From Comamonadaceae bacterium CG2_30_57_122 (GTDB lineage Bacteria > Pseudomonadota > Gammaproteobacteria > Burkholderiales > Burkholderiaceae_C): a stretch of DNA of 41,312 bases. This document shows, piece by piece, positions 26,917 through 35,645 of the stretch. The DNA lies in NCBI GenBank assembly GCA_001871515.1, contig MNXW01000213.1, positions 1 through 41,312 of the forward strand, given 5' to 3'. The position numbers and the translations under genes were made by a program. Below the pieces are notes generated by a model, which was not told the DNA's origin, did not search any database, and saw nothing but the letters and a program-made list of their open reading frames with translations. Numbering within the stretch: the first letter of the stretch is position 1; the number at the start of each line of letters is the position of its first letter.

Positions 26917-28836
26917 TTACGCAATTGCGGCTTTGTCCTGGCGCGCCACATTGCTGGTGCTGGGGTGTGACTGGGGTGGCAGGGTGAGTATCACCGAGCT
27001 GCCGCGCGTTGGGGTTGAAATGATGTCGATGCTGGCACCGATACGTTGTGCGCGTTCGGTCATGATGCGCAGACCCACGTGGGTTTCATCATGCGGGTTG
27101 GCTGCCAAATCAAAGCCAATACCGTCGTCACGCACCTCAAAACGCCACGAGGGTTGCTGTTGCACATCCAGCCAGGCGGTGCTGGCGTGGGCGTGTTTGC
27201 GCACGTTGGACAAGGCCTCTTGCACGATATGCAGCACCTGCATCTGGATGTCAGGTGTAAGGGGCAGACCTTGCCCTTGCATGGTCAGTTCGGTTTGGAT
27301 ACCACTTTGGTGTTCAAATTTTTGCAGTGTGGTGGCAAGAGCCGGTTCAATGTCTTCGGTGTTGGTTCGGGTTCTGAAGTGAAGCAGCAACTCACGCACA
27401 TCACCGTAGCTTTCTTTGACACCGGCATCAATTTCTTCCAGGATTTTCGCCACCTCTGCTTCGTTGCAGGTTTTTATGGCATCGCGCATCAGCTGCACCT
27501 GAATTTTCAAAAATGCCAGCGATTGCGCAATGGAGTCATGTAGTTCACGGGCCAGCAAGTGGCGTTCCTGGGATACCGCAGCTTCTTTCTCAAGCGAGTT
27601 CAAGCGCAAGTTTTCCATGCCACTGGCCAGGTGACGGCTTAAGGCCTCCAGTAAAGAACGCTCGGCAGGTGTTGGACTGGTGCGAGCGTAAAAGAACAAA
27701 TCCACTTCACCCATCACCAGTTCATGCAATCGCACGGGAATGGTGACCACGGTTTCAAATCCGGCCTTCATACAGTGGTCTAAAGGCGCGCTCGACATGT
27801 CCCGGATGGGGATTACTTTGAGTTCACTGGTTGCCTCAGCTTGCCCGCAATGGCAGTCGCCAGCGTAAACGCATTGCTCGGCATCAACCATACCCGTGGG
27901 CAAGCCATGGGCTGCCAGCATCAGATGGCGCTGACCACCCTGGTTGGACCAACGCAATGCCACGCCATCTGCATGTGAAATTTTGGCAATGCTTTTGGTG
28001 AACTCTTGTGCCAACACATCCAGTGATGTGGCTTTGGCCACGAGATTGGTCACTTCATACAGGCTTTCAAGGCGTTCGGACTTTTCATTCAGCAATGCGG
28101 TTTTTTCAGCTACTTTGCTTTCCAGGTTTTTGTACATGGATTGCAGGCGTTCGGCCATGCCGTTAAAGCCATCAGCCAGTGTGCCAAATTCATCGCTTGA
28201 GACACGTTCAACGCGGGCATCAAAATCCCCACGCTGGATTTTTTCAATGGCTTGCTTGAGCTGCGCCACCGGTTCCAGAACAAACAGGTAGCCGGTATAC
28301 AACAGCACCGTGGCTCCTACGATAACGGCTGCCAGCATGCTCATTTGCAGCAAATGCAGCAGTGCCGTCCAATGCGCGATGTGTACTTCAATGCTGTTGA
28401 CAAATGCATCAATATGCGAGGCAAATTCGACGGTGTCTGCGCGCAGTTCGACAAAGCTGTGGGGTTGGATGTCCAGCCACCGAGCCTGGTAACGCGCCCA
28501 GTCCGCCTCCACCACAGTAAAGCGAGCCGTGGTGTCTTCGTCCCATGGCACAAACAGGGGGCGCTCTGGGTCACCTTTTTTTAAAGTGATCAAACTGCGC
28601 TCAAATTCGGCCCTTTGCATGGGAAGTTGATTGGTTTCAGCAGTCCCCACCGAGAGAGACATGCGGTAGGACTGCATGCGCATGCGCCCGGCCTCGTTGA
28701 CGGCGGCGGCACCACCGTCCAGTTGCCAGGATACCCACAAGGTGGCGACCGTGGCCATGAACACCAGCAGCAAAAACGGTGCGCCAACCATGAGCAATTT
28801 GGAACCAAGACTCCAATGACGGGTATTGTTCATCAT
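26917..28836 (-). CDS. narX: Nitrate/nitrite sensor histidine kinase NarX
   Basis: 639 aa. An N-terminal membrane helix is followed by the periplasmic P-box (VNEAGRMRMQSYRMSL), which binds nitrate or nitrite. A second helix (~165-190), a HAMP domain and a central Cys-containing GAF-like module (CVYAGDCHCGQ) follow. The HisKA_3 domain has phospho-His in LARELHDSIAQSL, and the HATPase domain has EALSNVRKHAHA and DDGIGFD. Two adjacent ATGs (28836, 28833) are possible starts. Operon with narL. Confidence 0.94.
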   Translation of the reverse strand: MMNNTRHWSLGSKLLMVGAPFLLLVFMATVATLWVSWQLDGGAAAVNEAGRMRMQSYRMSLSVGTAETNQLPMQRAEFERSLITLKKGDPERPLFVPWDEDTTARFTVVEADWARYQARWLDIQPHSFVELRADTVEFASHIDAFVNSIEVHIAHWTALLHLLQMSMLAAVIVGATVLLYTGYLFVLEPVAQLKQAIEKIQRGDFDARVERVSSDEFGTLADGFNGMAERLQSMYKNLESKVAEKTALLNEKSERLESLYEVTNLVAKATSLDVLAQEFTKSIAKISHADGVALRWSNQGGQRHLMLAAHGLPTGMVDAEQCVYAGDCHCGQAEATSELKVIPIRDMSSAPLDHCMKAGFETVVTIPVRLHELVMGEVDLFFYARTSPTPAERSLLEALSRHLASGMENLRLNSLEKEAAVSQERHLLARELHDSIAQSLAFLKIQVQLMRDAIKTCNEAEVAKILEEIDAGVKESYGDVRELLLHFRTRTNTEDIEPALATTLQKFEHQSGIQTELTMQGQGLPLTPDIQMQVLHIVQEALSNVRKHAHASTAWLDVQQQPSWRFEVRDDGIGFDLAANPHDETHVGLRIMTERAQRIGASIDIISTPTRGSSVILTLPPQSHPSTSNVARQDKAAIA

Positions 28837-28872
28837 GGCGTGCGTGTTTGCCGCTGCTGTAGCCTGTAGTGA

Positions 28873-30060
28873 TCAGGCCAGACGTTCAAAAATGGCTGCA
28901 ATACCTTGGCCGCCGCCAATGCACATCGTGACCAATGCGTAGCGCCCACCCGTGCGCTCCAACTCATACAAAGCCTTAACGGTGATGAGTGCTCCGGTGG
29001 CACCAATCGGGTGACCCAGCGAAATGCCTGAGCCATTGGGGTTGACCTTGGCCGGGTCCAGACCCAGGTCACGACTGACCGCACAGGCCTGGGCGGCGAA
29101 GGCTTCATTGGCTTCGATCACATCCAGGTCGGCTACCGTTAAACCCGCTTTTTTCAAAGCCAATTGGGTTGCCGGTACCGGGCCAATGCCCATGTGCATC
29201 GGGTCTACACCAGCGTGGGCATAGGCCACCAGGCGTGCCAGTGGTTTCAGGCCGCGTGCTTTGGCAGTAGCGGCTTCCATCAGCACCACGGCGGCGGCGG
29301 CATCATTGATGCCAGAGGCATTGCCTGCAGTGACGGTTCCATTTTCCTTTTGGAACGCAGGCTTGAGTTTGGCCAGATCGGCCAGTGTGCAGTTGGGGCG
29401 GTAGTGTTCGTCGGTGTCAAACACCACATCGCCTTTGCGACTCTTGAGGGTGACGGGCATGATCTGGCTTTTGAAGTAACCGGCTTCAATGGCGCGCTGG
29501 GCACGGTTGTGGCTTTCTACCGCCAAGGCATCCTGGTCGGCGCGGGTAATGCCCCACTTGGCAGCGATGGCTTCAGCGGTCACACCCATGTGCACGGTGT
29601 GGAACGGGTCGTTCAAGGCACCCACCACCATGTCGACCATTTTGGTGTCACCCATGCGGGCACCCCAGCGCATGTTCAGACTGGCGTAGGGCGCACGGCT
29701 CATGGCTTCAGCGCCGCCACCAATGGCAATGTCGCAGTCGCCGAGCAAAATGCTTTGACTGGCGCACACAATGGCTTGCAGTCCTGAGCCGCACAGTCGG
29801 TTGACGTTAAAGGCAGGCACGCTCTGGGCACAGCCGCCGTTGAGTGCCGCCACGCGTGACAAATACATGTCTTTGGGTTCGGTGTTGACCACATGACCAA
29901 ACACCACGTGGCCCACTTCATCACCCTTGACCTGGGCGCGGCTCAATACCTCGCGCACGATCTGGCCGGCTAATTCGGTTGGGGCAATGTCTTTCAGGCT
30001 GCCGCCGTAGGTACCAATGGCAGAGCGGGCTCCGCTCACAATCACAACTTCACGGGTCAT
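28873..30060 (-). CDS. bktB: Beta-ketothiolase BktB-like (acetyl-CoA C-acyltransferase)
   Basis: 395 aa, full-length thiolase. Catalytic Cys in NRLCGSGLQA (~90), NEAFAAQA, His in LGHPIGATGA and the second Cys in MCIGGGQGIAA. From memory the sequence tracks the Ralstonia/Cupriavidus BktB pattern, e.g. NPNGSGISLGHPIGATGAL. BktB condenses acyl-CoA with acetyl-CoA for PHA precursor supply or beta-oxidation. AAGGAG precedes the ATG. A perfect FNR-type box lies ~107 bp upstream but is better placed for the divergent hpf. Confidence 0.9.
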   Translation of the reverse strand: MTREVVIVSGARSAIGTYGGSLKDIAPTELAGQIVREVLSRAQVKGDEVGHVVFGHVVNTEPKDMYLSRVAALNGGCAQSVPAFNVNRLCGSGLQAIVCASQSILLGDCDIAIGGGAEAMSRAPYASLNMRWGARMGDTKMVDMVVGALNDPFHTVHMGVTAEAIAAKWGITRADQDALAVESHNRAQRAIEAGYFKSQIMPVTLKSRKGDVVFDTDEHYRPNCTLADLAKLKPAFQKENGTVTAGNASGINDAAAAVVLMEAATAKARGLKPLARLVAYAHAGVDPMHMGIGPVPATQLALKKAGLTVADLDVIEANEAFAAQACAVSRDLGLDPAKVNPNGSGISLGHPIGATGALITVKALYELERTGGRYALVTMCIGGGQGIAAIFERLA

Positions 30061-30160
30061 CGCATAGCTCCTTAACGGGTTAAAAAGAACAGTTTTCCAT
30101 CAATTTGAGTGTGCATCTTAGCGGTTGACTCTGGCAAGCGTTTGGACTCGCGATCAAAAT

Positions 30161-30174
30161 TTGATGGTTATCAA
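30161..30174 (+). promoter_or_regulatory. Perfect FNR/ANR/DNR-type box upstream of hpf
   Basis: TTGATGGTTATCAA is an exact TTGAT-N4-ATCAA match, embedded in a longer palindrome with 9-bp arms (30157-30178). TATCAT at 30196-30201 is a fair -10. The implied start point near 30208 would place the box centre at about -41, the class II activator position. Whether FNR or a NO-sensing DNR binds cannot be told from the motif. Confidence 0.75.
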
Positions 30175-30240
30175 ATTTCCGAGGTGCGGTGTGGCTATCA
30201 TCAGACTTAACCGTCGTGGTTGCTTTAAAAGGAGAAAAAC

Positions 30241-30558
30241 ATGCAAGTTCAGATTCACACCGATAACCACATTGAAGGCACAGAGGCTATGGGCAAGTGG
30301 GTGACCACCAGCATCAAGGAAGCTTTGGCTCGTTTTGCAGGGCAGATTACCCGGGTAGAGGTTCATTTCAGCGATGAGAATGCTGGCAAGAAGACCAGCC
30401 CTGAAAACAAGCAATGCATGCTCGAAGCCCGTATGGAAGGACTGCAACCCTTGGCTGTCAAGCACCATGCTGCTAACCTCAACCAGGCGCTGGATGGCGC
30501 TTGCGAAAAACTGATTCACCTGATTGAAAGCACCTTGGGTCGCAAAACCAAGGGCTGA
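30241..30558 (+). CDS. hpf: Ribosome hibernation-promoting factor (HPF/RaiA family, short form)
   Basis: 105 aa, single-domain HPF/RaiA fold (MQVQIHTDNHIEG, RVEVHFSDENAG, ALDGACEKLIHLIEST). It binds the decoding region of the 30S subunit and silences ribosomes in slow growth. AAGGAG precedes the ATG. The gene stands alone, away from rpoN/pts. A perfect FNR-type site at an activating distance suggests induction when oxygen is absent. It converges with the pseudouridine synthase gene: its stop (30558) touches that gene's last base. Confidence 0.9.
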   Translation: MQVQIHTDNHIEGTEAMGKWVTTSIKEALARFAGQITRVEVHFSDENAGKKTSPENKQCMLEARMEGLQPLAVKHHAANLNQALDGACEKLIHLIESTLGRKTKG

Positions 30559-31200
30559 TCAAAAAGGTGCCGGACTGACAAACCTCAGGGTTTGTTGGTT
30601 GACTGGGTGGGTAATTTCAAGCTCACAGGCGTGGAGCAACAAACGCCTTGTTTTTGCGGCTACTTCAGGGGTTCCATAAAGCATGTCGCCAAGTATGGCG
30701 TGCCCGATGGCCTGCAGGTGCACACGCAATTGGTGAGAGCGGCCGGTGATGGGCTTCAGCGACAGGCGTGTGGTTTGTTCGTCCGGGTTGACATGAAGCA
30801 CCTGCCAGCGGGTACTGCTGGGCTTGCCACGCGCTTGGTCAACGACGCGTTTGGGACGGTTGTCCCAGTCCAGGAAGATGGGTAAATCGATTTGCTGCCA
30901 GTTCGTACCTGATGAGGCCAGAACTCCATCCACTACAGCTTCATAGCGTTTATGTACGCTATGGCTTGCAAAGGCCTTATTAAGCATGCGTTGGGCTTGC
31001 AACCCGCGTGCCATCACCATCAATCCCGAGGTGGCCATGTCCAGCCGGTGTACCACCAAGGCATCAGGGTAAAGCTGCTGCACGCGCCGACTCAGACAGT
31101 CTTGTTTGTCCGCGCCACGACCGGGCACACTCAATAACCCGGCAGGTTTATTGAGTACCAACAGTTGGTCATCTGCAAAAATGACGACAACTTCAGTCAA
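30559..31200 (-). CDS. RluA-family RNA pseudouridine synthase
   Basis: About 213 aa. The catalytic Asp lies in VVHRLDMATSGLMV (HRLDxxTSG), and LNKPAGLLSVPGRG and GRSHQLRVHLQAIGHAILGD are the other family blocks. It isomerises uridines in rRNA or tRNA; the target is not predictable here. There is no S4 domain. The start is uncertain: TTG 31200 has GAGG at good spacing and overlaps the stop of the upstream kinase gene by a few bases, while the ATG at 31254 would overlap by 60 bp and lacks a Shine-Dalgarno sequence. Confidence 0.9.
   Translation of the reverse strand: MTEVVVIFADDQLLVLNKPAGLLSVPGRGADKQDCLSRRVQQLYPDALVVHRLDMATSGLMVMARGLQAQRMLNKAFASHSVHKRYEAVVDGVLASSGTNWQQIDLPIFLDWDNRPKRVVDQARGKPSSTRWQVLHVNPDEQTTRLSLKPITGRSHQLRVHLQAIGHAILGDMLYGTPEVAAKTRRLLLHACELEITHPVNQQTLRFVSPAPF
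30578..30595 (+). terminator. Possible hpf terminator hairpin inside the convergent gene's 3' end
   Basis: ACAAACC and GGTTTGT form a perfect 7-bp stem with a 4-nt loop, 20 bp after the hpf stop. No good T-run follows, so it is a weak call. The sequence is also the last codons of the pseudouridine synthase gene. Confidence 0.3.
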
Positions 31201-33337
31201 GTGGTGATGCCTCGGCCAGAAGTTTGTGCACCTTACTACACAATTCGTCGACATCGTTGGGTTTGTGTATCAGTGCCCGGGCTCCTGCTGCAAGTGCATC
31301 TTTTTCGATCTCTGGCGTGACATAACCGGATGTCAGTGCCACTGGTAAATCTGCTCGCAGCGCTAGGGCATCACGCAACAAGTCCACCCCGCTGTAGCCA
31401 GGCATGTTGTAGTCGGTGACCAGTAGGTCGCAGATGTAAGGATCGGTGTGCAATGCAGCCAAGGCTTGGCGAGGATCTGTGAACGTGATGACCTTATAAC
31501 CCTTGCGCGTGAGCAGTCGTTTAACAAGAAACACCAATGCTTCATCGTCATCCACATACATCACACGTTGGCCTATGCCAGTTGTGGTGCTGGTTTCAGC
31601 AGGCAACACACTGACGGGTTCAATATTGCCGTCAGATACAGGGAAATAGAGTGTGAACTTGCTGCCTTGGCCGGGGATGCTTTTGACCCGCACAGTACCC
31701 TGATGGGCGCGCATGATGCCGTGCACCACAGACAAACCCAGCCCGGTGCCCTGGCCAACCGGTTTGGTGGTGAAAAAAGGCTCAAAAACACGTTGCACCG
31801 TGTCCTCATTCATGCCGCAGCCGGAGTCCCTGACGGTTAGCTTTACATGCTGTCCCCTTAGACCTCCTCGCCGCTCCAAGGTGGGATTGAAGCTGTGGCG
31901 GTTGTGTGTTAATTCAACGCTCAGTGTGCCGGGGTGCTCTGTCATGGCATGGATGGCATTGGTACACAAGTTCAAAAGAGCTTGCTCGACTTGTGTGGCA
32001 TCGGCCAGAACTGCAGGCGTGTGTTCATCAATGCTGGTATGCAATGTGACATGTGGCGGCAGGGTCACTTTGACCAATCGCAGCGTTTCATGCACCACAT
32101 CGGCCAGTTGCAGGGGAACACGGTGTGGTGGTTCGTTGCGGCTGAAGGTCAAAATTTGCCTGACCAGGTCACGGGCACGTCGGCCGGCCTTGTCGATTTC
32201 GTGCAGACTGGTAGCTACCGTACCTTCGGCTTGCGCATCTAGCCTGGCTAGTTGAACATTGCCCAAAATAGCGCTGATGATGTTGTTGAAGTCATGTGCA
32301 ATGCCACCTGCCATGGTGCCAATGGCCTGCATTTTTTGTGATTCTCGGAGTTGTGACTCCAACGCTGTGCGGTGTGCCTCCATTTTTTTTTGTGCCGTCA
32401 AGTCATGCACAAAAAGCGTCATGATGTCACCGTCGGCGTGTTTTTCAAATGACAGACTCACCTCCAGCGGCAAACTCTCTCCGCGACTGGTTCGGCCTGT
32501 CATTTCACCCAGTTGTGCATGGCTGGTGATGTCGCCGTAAGACAAAGCTCGCTGCGCATCTGGCAAGAAGTCGGTCAGTTTGCGCCCCAAGGCCTGGTTT
32601 TTGGGACACTGAAAAAGGGTTGCTGCCGTGGGGTTGAAGACAATGATGGATTGTGTTTTATCGACACACAGAATGGCATCCAGTGACGAATCAATGATGG
32701 CGGCTAACCGGGTTTGGCTTTGCAGCAGTTGTTCATTGCGCTCTTGTAGTGCCTGGCTGCTGAGTTGCAAGGCCTGGCGTTGTGCCAGCAATGGGCCTTG
32801 GTCGATGACGGCACAAATGAAGCTTGGGGTTTCACCCTGGTTGTCATCGGTTCTGGAAATGTGCAGGTCGCCAGTAAAAACTCCGTTAGAACCACCTAAA
32901 AATTCAAGTTCATCGAGCTCATAAGCACCTTGCTCCTCAGCCAGTAAAAAACCCACTTGCAGGCGATCCATACAGTCAGGGCTGACCAAAGGAGAGAGGT
33001 ATGTGAGTGTGGGGTCGCTCTCGCGTGGACGAAACAAATCCAGCGCACGGCCATTGGTTTCCAGGATCAGGCCAGACTTTTCGACCACCATGAGTGCCAG
33101 CGGCACATTGGAGAACAGGCTGACAAAGCGTTCGGAGGCACCCTCGGCTGCTGCCTGGCTAAAACGCAAGGCTTTGTTTTGAACTTCAAGCTCGGTCTGG
33201 TACTGGCGCAAATCGTCCACCAGCTGGGCGGTGGAAAATTTTTCGGGTAATCCTGGCGCTTTGCGACCAGAGCCACCTAGCCTTTTGGCAGATACCTCAG
33301 GCTTGGTGTAACGGTGTTGATGCCGCAGTGGCTTCAT
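31193..33337 (-). CDS. Hybrid sensor histidine kinase (PAS-PAS-HisKA-HATPase-REC)
   Basis: 714 aa, no clear membrane helix, so probably cytoplasmic. An N-terminal coiled coil (~35-65) leads to two PAS domains (~70-190 and ~210-320). HisKA follows with phospho-His in GGIAHDFNN, then a HATPase domain (LCTNAIHAM, DSGCGM, GQGTGLGLSVV). A C-terminal receiver has YVDDDEAL and LLVTDYNMPGYSG. No adjacent response regulator or operon clue for its signal. Its stop overlaps the preferred start of the downstream pseudouridine synthase gene. The ATG at 33337 lies 28 bp after the stop of the 48-aa gene. Confidence 0.92.
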   Translation of the reverse strand: MKPLRHQHRYTKPEVSAKRLGGSGRKAPGLPEKFSTAQLVDDLRQYQTELEVQNKALRFSQAAAEGASERFVSLFSNVPLALMVVEKSGLILETNGRALDLFRPRESDPTLTYLSPLVSPDCMDRLQVGFLLAEEQGAYELDELEFLGGSNGVFTGDLHISRTDDNQGETPSFICAVIDQGPLLAQRQALQLSSQALQERNEQLLQSQTRLAAIIDSSLDAILCVDKTQSIIVFNPTAATLFQCPKNQALGRKLTDFLPDAQRALSYGDITSHAQLGEMTGRTSRGESLPLEVSLSFEKHADGDIMTLFVHDLTAQKKMEAHRTALESQLRESQKMQAIGTMAGGIAHDFNNIISAILGNVQLARLDAQAEGTVATSLHEIDKAGRRARDLVRQILTFSRNEPPHRVPLQLADVVHETLRLVKVTLPPHVTLHTSIDEHTPAVLADATQVEQALLNLCTNAIHAMTEHPGTLSVELTHNRHSFNPTLERRGGLRGQHVKLTVRDSGCGMNEDTVQRVFEPFFTTKPVGQGTGLGLSVVHGIMRAHQGTVRVKSIPGQGSKFTLYFPVSDGNIEPVSVLPAETSTTTGIGQRVMYVDDDEALVFLVKRLLTRKGYKVITFTDPRQALAALHTDPYICDLLVTDYNMPGYSGVDLLRDALALRADLPVALTSGYVTPEIEKDALAAGARALIHKPNDVDELCSKVHKLLAEASPLD

Positions 33338-33365
33338 TCAAACCTCATGCGGCCTTGCATCCGCA

Positions 33366-33512
33366 TCAACGAGCGGCGGTTTTCAATTTTCCGCGCACGG
33401 GAATCACAGTGACGACGGTGGGGCGCACCGCATCGGCCGAGACCGGCTTGGGTGGTGAAGTGTCTTTTTTGGGCTTCTTGACCATTTTGTTGCTTTGTTG
33501 ACCTTTTGCCAT
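33366..33512 (-). CDS. Hypothetical 48-aa basic protein
   Basis: Missing from the ORF track because it is short. It reads MAKGQQSNKMVKKPKKDTSP and ends VIPVRGKLKTAAR: Lys-rich N-terminal half, Pro/Val-rich tail, no Cys. AGGAG stands at ideal spacing before the ATG, which supports real translation. It lies between the cytochrome gene and the hybrid kinase on the same strand. No family is recognised; small basic proteins of this kind may bind nucleic acid, but that is only a guess. Confidence 0.6.
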   Translation of the reverse strand: MAKGQQSNKMVKKPKKDTSPPKPVSADAVRPTVVTVIPVRGKLKTAAR

Positions 33513-33571
33513 GGTGTTCTCCTGGAAGTTGATGAGAGTGTGGGCGATTTGAAGGTGTCATTATCGACTTG

Positions 33572-35494
33572 TCAATGCGTTTGCCGGTCACGCAGGCGGT
33601 TGACTTCTTGAGGGGTGATCCCATTCGCTTGGTTGCCCCATGCGGTGCGTACAAAAGTCAATACCTGGGCAATGTCGGAGTCTCCGAGTTGCAAGACAAA
33701 AGGCGGCATGCCAAAGGGTTTTGCATTGGAGGGCGTCACAGGCGAAAAGCCACCGTGCAGCACGCTTTGGATCAAGTTGCTGCTGTCTGACAATTGCACC
33801 GCCCGGTTGCCTGCCAGTGCAGGGTAAGCATGGGCGACACCCTGACCGTTGTCACCGTGACAATTGGCACAGTGGGTGCGGTACAGCTTTTCGCCGTTGC
33901 CTTGACCTGACGACAGGGGGACATCGTTCGCCCTGATGGGGCGCACTAACGCAGCCTGATTGTGCTGTTCAGGTTGTGCCTTGGCCAATGTTTGTAAGTA
34001 GAACAACATGGCTTGCAGGTCGGTATCGGTCATGTGCTGGGTGCTGCCTTGCACCACCAGAGCCATTGGGCCACTGGCCGTGGCATGGGCTGACAAGCCC
34101 GATTTAAGCAAAGCCTTGGTATCGGGTGAATTTTGCATATTGACTCCAGCTGCATCAGACTGCAGCAGCGACGGGGCGTACCAGTTTTGCACTGGGATCA
34201 TGCCGCCTGCGAACGCCCTCTCGCTTTGACTCGCCCCCAGCGCATTGCGTGGGGTGTGGCAGGCACCGCAGTGGCCTAATCCGTTGACCAGATAAGCGCC
34301 CCGGTTCCATTGGACTGATTGCGCCGCGACAGGCACAAACGTTTGGGGTGTGAAAAACAATGTGCGCCATGCAAGCAGTGCCGTTTGCGTACCAAACGGC
34401 CAGCGCATGTCATGAGGCCGGTTGGGGGCGGCAATTGCAGGCAGACTTTGCAAGTAGGCAAACAGTGCGTCGGCATCGGCACGGGTCACCCGGGTGTATT
34501 CGGTGTAGGGAAAGGCCGGGCTCAGCAGGTGGCCATCGCGCGATTGACCGTGGTGCAGGGCTTGCCAGAAATCATCAGCCGTCCAGTTGCCTAGCCCAGT
34601 GGTTTTGTCTGATGTCAGGTTGCTTGAAAAAATGGTCCCGAACGGGGTTTCAATCGCACGGCCACCGGCGTAAGGCGTACCACCCGCCGTGGTGTGACAG
34701 GTCTGGCAATTGCCCACGCGCGCCAGATAAGCGCCTTGTGCAAGCTGCGCCGACCAGGCATGCGGTGCAGGCGTGATTGCACCTGTTGTGTTCACTGCAG
34801 CACTACCACAGGTGACCGCTTTTGCTCCTGCTGGCAAGGCAGGCAACTGCGCCAGCGGTTTTGTGTTGGCGGGCAGGGGCTGCGCGGCCAGCCAGAAGGT
34901 GACGGCGTTCACGTCTTGGGCACTCAGGCGACTCGCGATGTGACTCATGCAGTCGGGCGACTGGGCGTGGCGCTGGCCGGTACGCCAGCCGCCCAGCTGC
35001 GCGTTGAGGTAGTCACGTGGCAAACCCAACAAGCCGGGTACATGCGGCAGAGACCCCGTTAAGGCTTCGCCATGGCATTGTTGGCAGGGCGGCACCTCAC
35101 GACTGGGGTCGCCCTGGGTCACCAAGGTGTGTCCACGCGCCAACACCTCTTTGGCGGCAAGACTGTGCAAAGGTGCCGGGTAGGACACCTCCAAACTGGA
35201 AAAGTAGCGAGCCAGTTCCAGCAAGTAACTGTCGGTGAGCGGCTCCAGCAGGCTGGCCATGGGGCGGTAGTGGCGACGGCCATCGCGAATGTTGAGCAAT
35301 TGGTTGTAAAGGTAGCCTATCGGTTTGCCGGCCAGCCTGGGGTAATAACCGTCCGGCCCGGCGCGACCCTGGTCGCCGTGGCAGACGGTACAGGCTTGGG
35401 TGCGCTGCGCCATGCTGTCTTCAAAAGGGGGTGATGCGTGGGTGATTTGCCCAAAGCAAAGCAGCAGGGCGGTGACGAAAAAATGAACTGGCAT
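33572..35494 (-). CDS. Five-haem c-type cytochrome (c4-like module fused to dehydrogenase-type triple module)
   Basis: About 640 aa, exported: signal peptide MPVHFFVTALLLCFGQITHA. Five haem sites occur in order: CTVCH, CQQCH, CQTCH, CGACH, CANCH. The first two modules resemble dihaem cytochrome c4 (CHGDQGRAGPDGYYPRLAGKP, CQQCHGEALTG). The last three resemble the cytochrome subunit of membrane alcohol or gluconate dehydrogenases (TPFGTIFSSNLTSD, LGHCGACHTPRN, YRTHCANCHGDNGQG). The ORF track runs to 35842, across the opposite gene; ATG 35494 is chosen. No dehydrogenase subunit is adjacent, so its electron donor is unknown. Confidence 0.88.
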   Translation of the reverse strand: MPVHFFVTALLLCFGQITHASPPFEDSMAQRTQACTVCHGDQGRAGPDGYYPRLAGKPIGYLYNQLLNIRDGRRHYRPMASLLEPLTDSYLLELARYFSSLEVSYPAPLHSLAAKEVLARGHTLVTQGDPSREVPPCQQCHGEALTGSLPHVPGLLGLPRDYLNAQLGGWRTGQRHAQSPDCMSHIASRLSAQDVNAVTFWLAAQPLPANTKPLAQLPALPAGAKAVTCGSAAVNTTGAITPAPHAWSAQLAQGAYLARVGNCQTCHTTAGGTPYAGGRAIETPFGTIFSSNLTSDKTTGLGNWTADDFWQALHHGQSRDGHLLSPAFPYTEYTRVTRADADALFAYLQSLPAIAAPNRPHDMRWPFGTQTALLAWRTLFFTPQTFVPVAAQSVQWNRGAYLVNGLGHCGACHTPRNALGASQSERAFAGGMIPVQNWYAPSLLQSDAAGVNMQNSPDTKALLKSGLSAHATASGPMALVVQGSTQHMTDTDLQAMLFYLQTLAKAQPEQHNQAALVRPIRANDVPLSSGQGNGEKLYRTHCANCHGDNGQGVAHAYPALAGNRAVQLSDSSNLIQSVLHGGFSPVTPSNAKPFGMPPFVLQLGDSDIAQVLTFVRTAWGNQANGITPQEVNRLRDRQTH

Positions 35495-35567
35495 GGGCTG
35501 GGTAGGCGTGGTGGAACGCACGAAAAATCTTGAACTTGCGTAGCGTGAAGCGTACACACTTTTTTCA

Positions 35568-35607
35568 GGTGTTGGAAATACCCGACACCACAACCTGTAA
35601 GGTGGTG
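35568..35607 (+). promoter_or_regulatory. Two overlapping hairpins in the lyase gene leader
   Basis: GGTGTTGG (35568-35575) can pair with CCGACACC (35582-35589). CACCA (35586-35590) plus CCT can pair with AGGTGGTG (35600-35607). They share bases 35586-35589, so only one can form at a time. This lies 40-80 bp before the start codon. An attenuator-like switch is only a possibility; no T-run follows. Confidence 0.3.
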
Positions 35608-35645
35608 CTACCTTGCGCTCACTTTCAATTTTTACCGAGTGCAAC

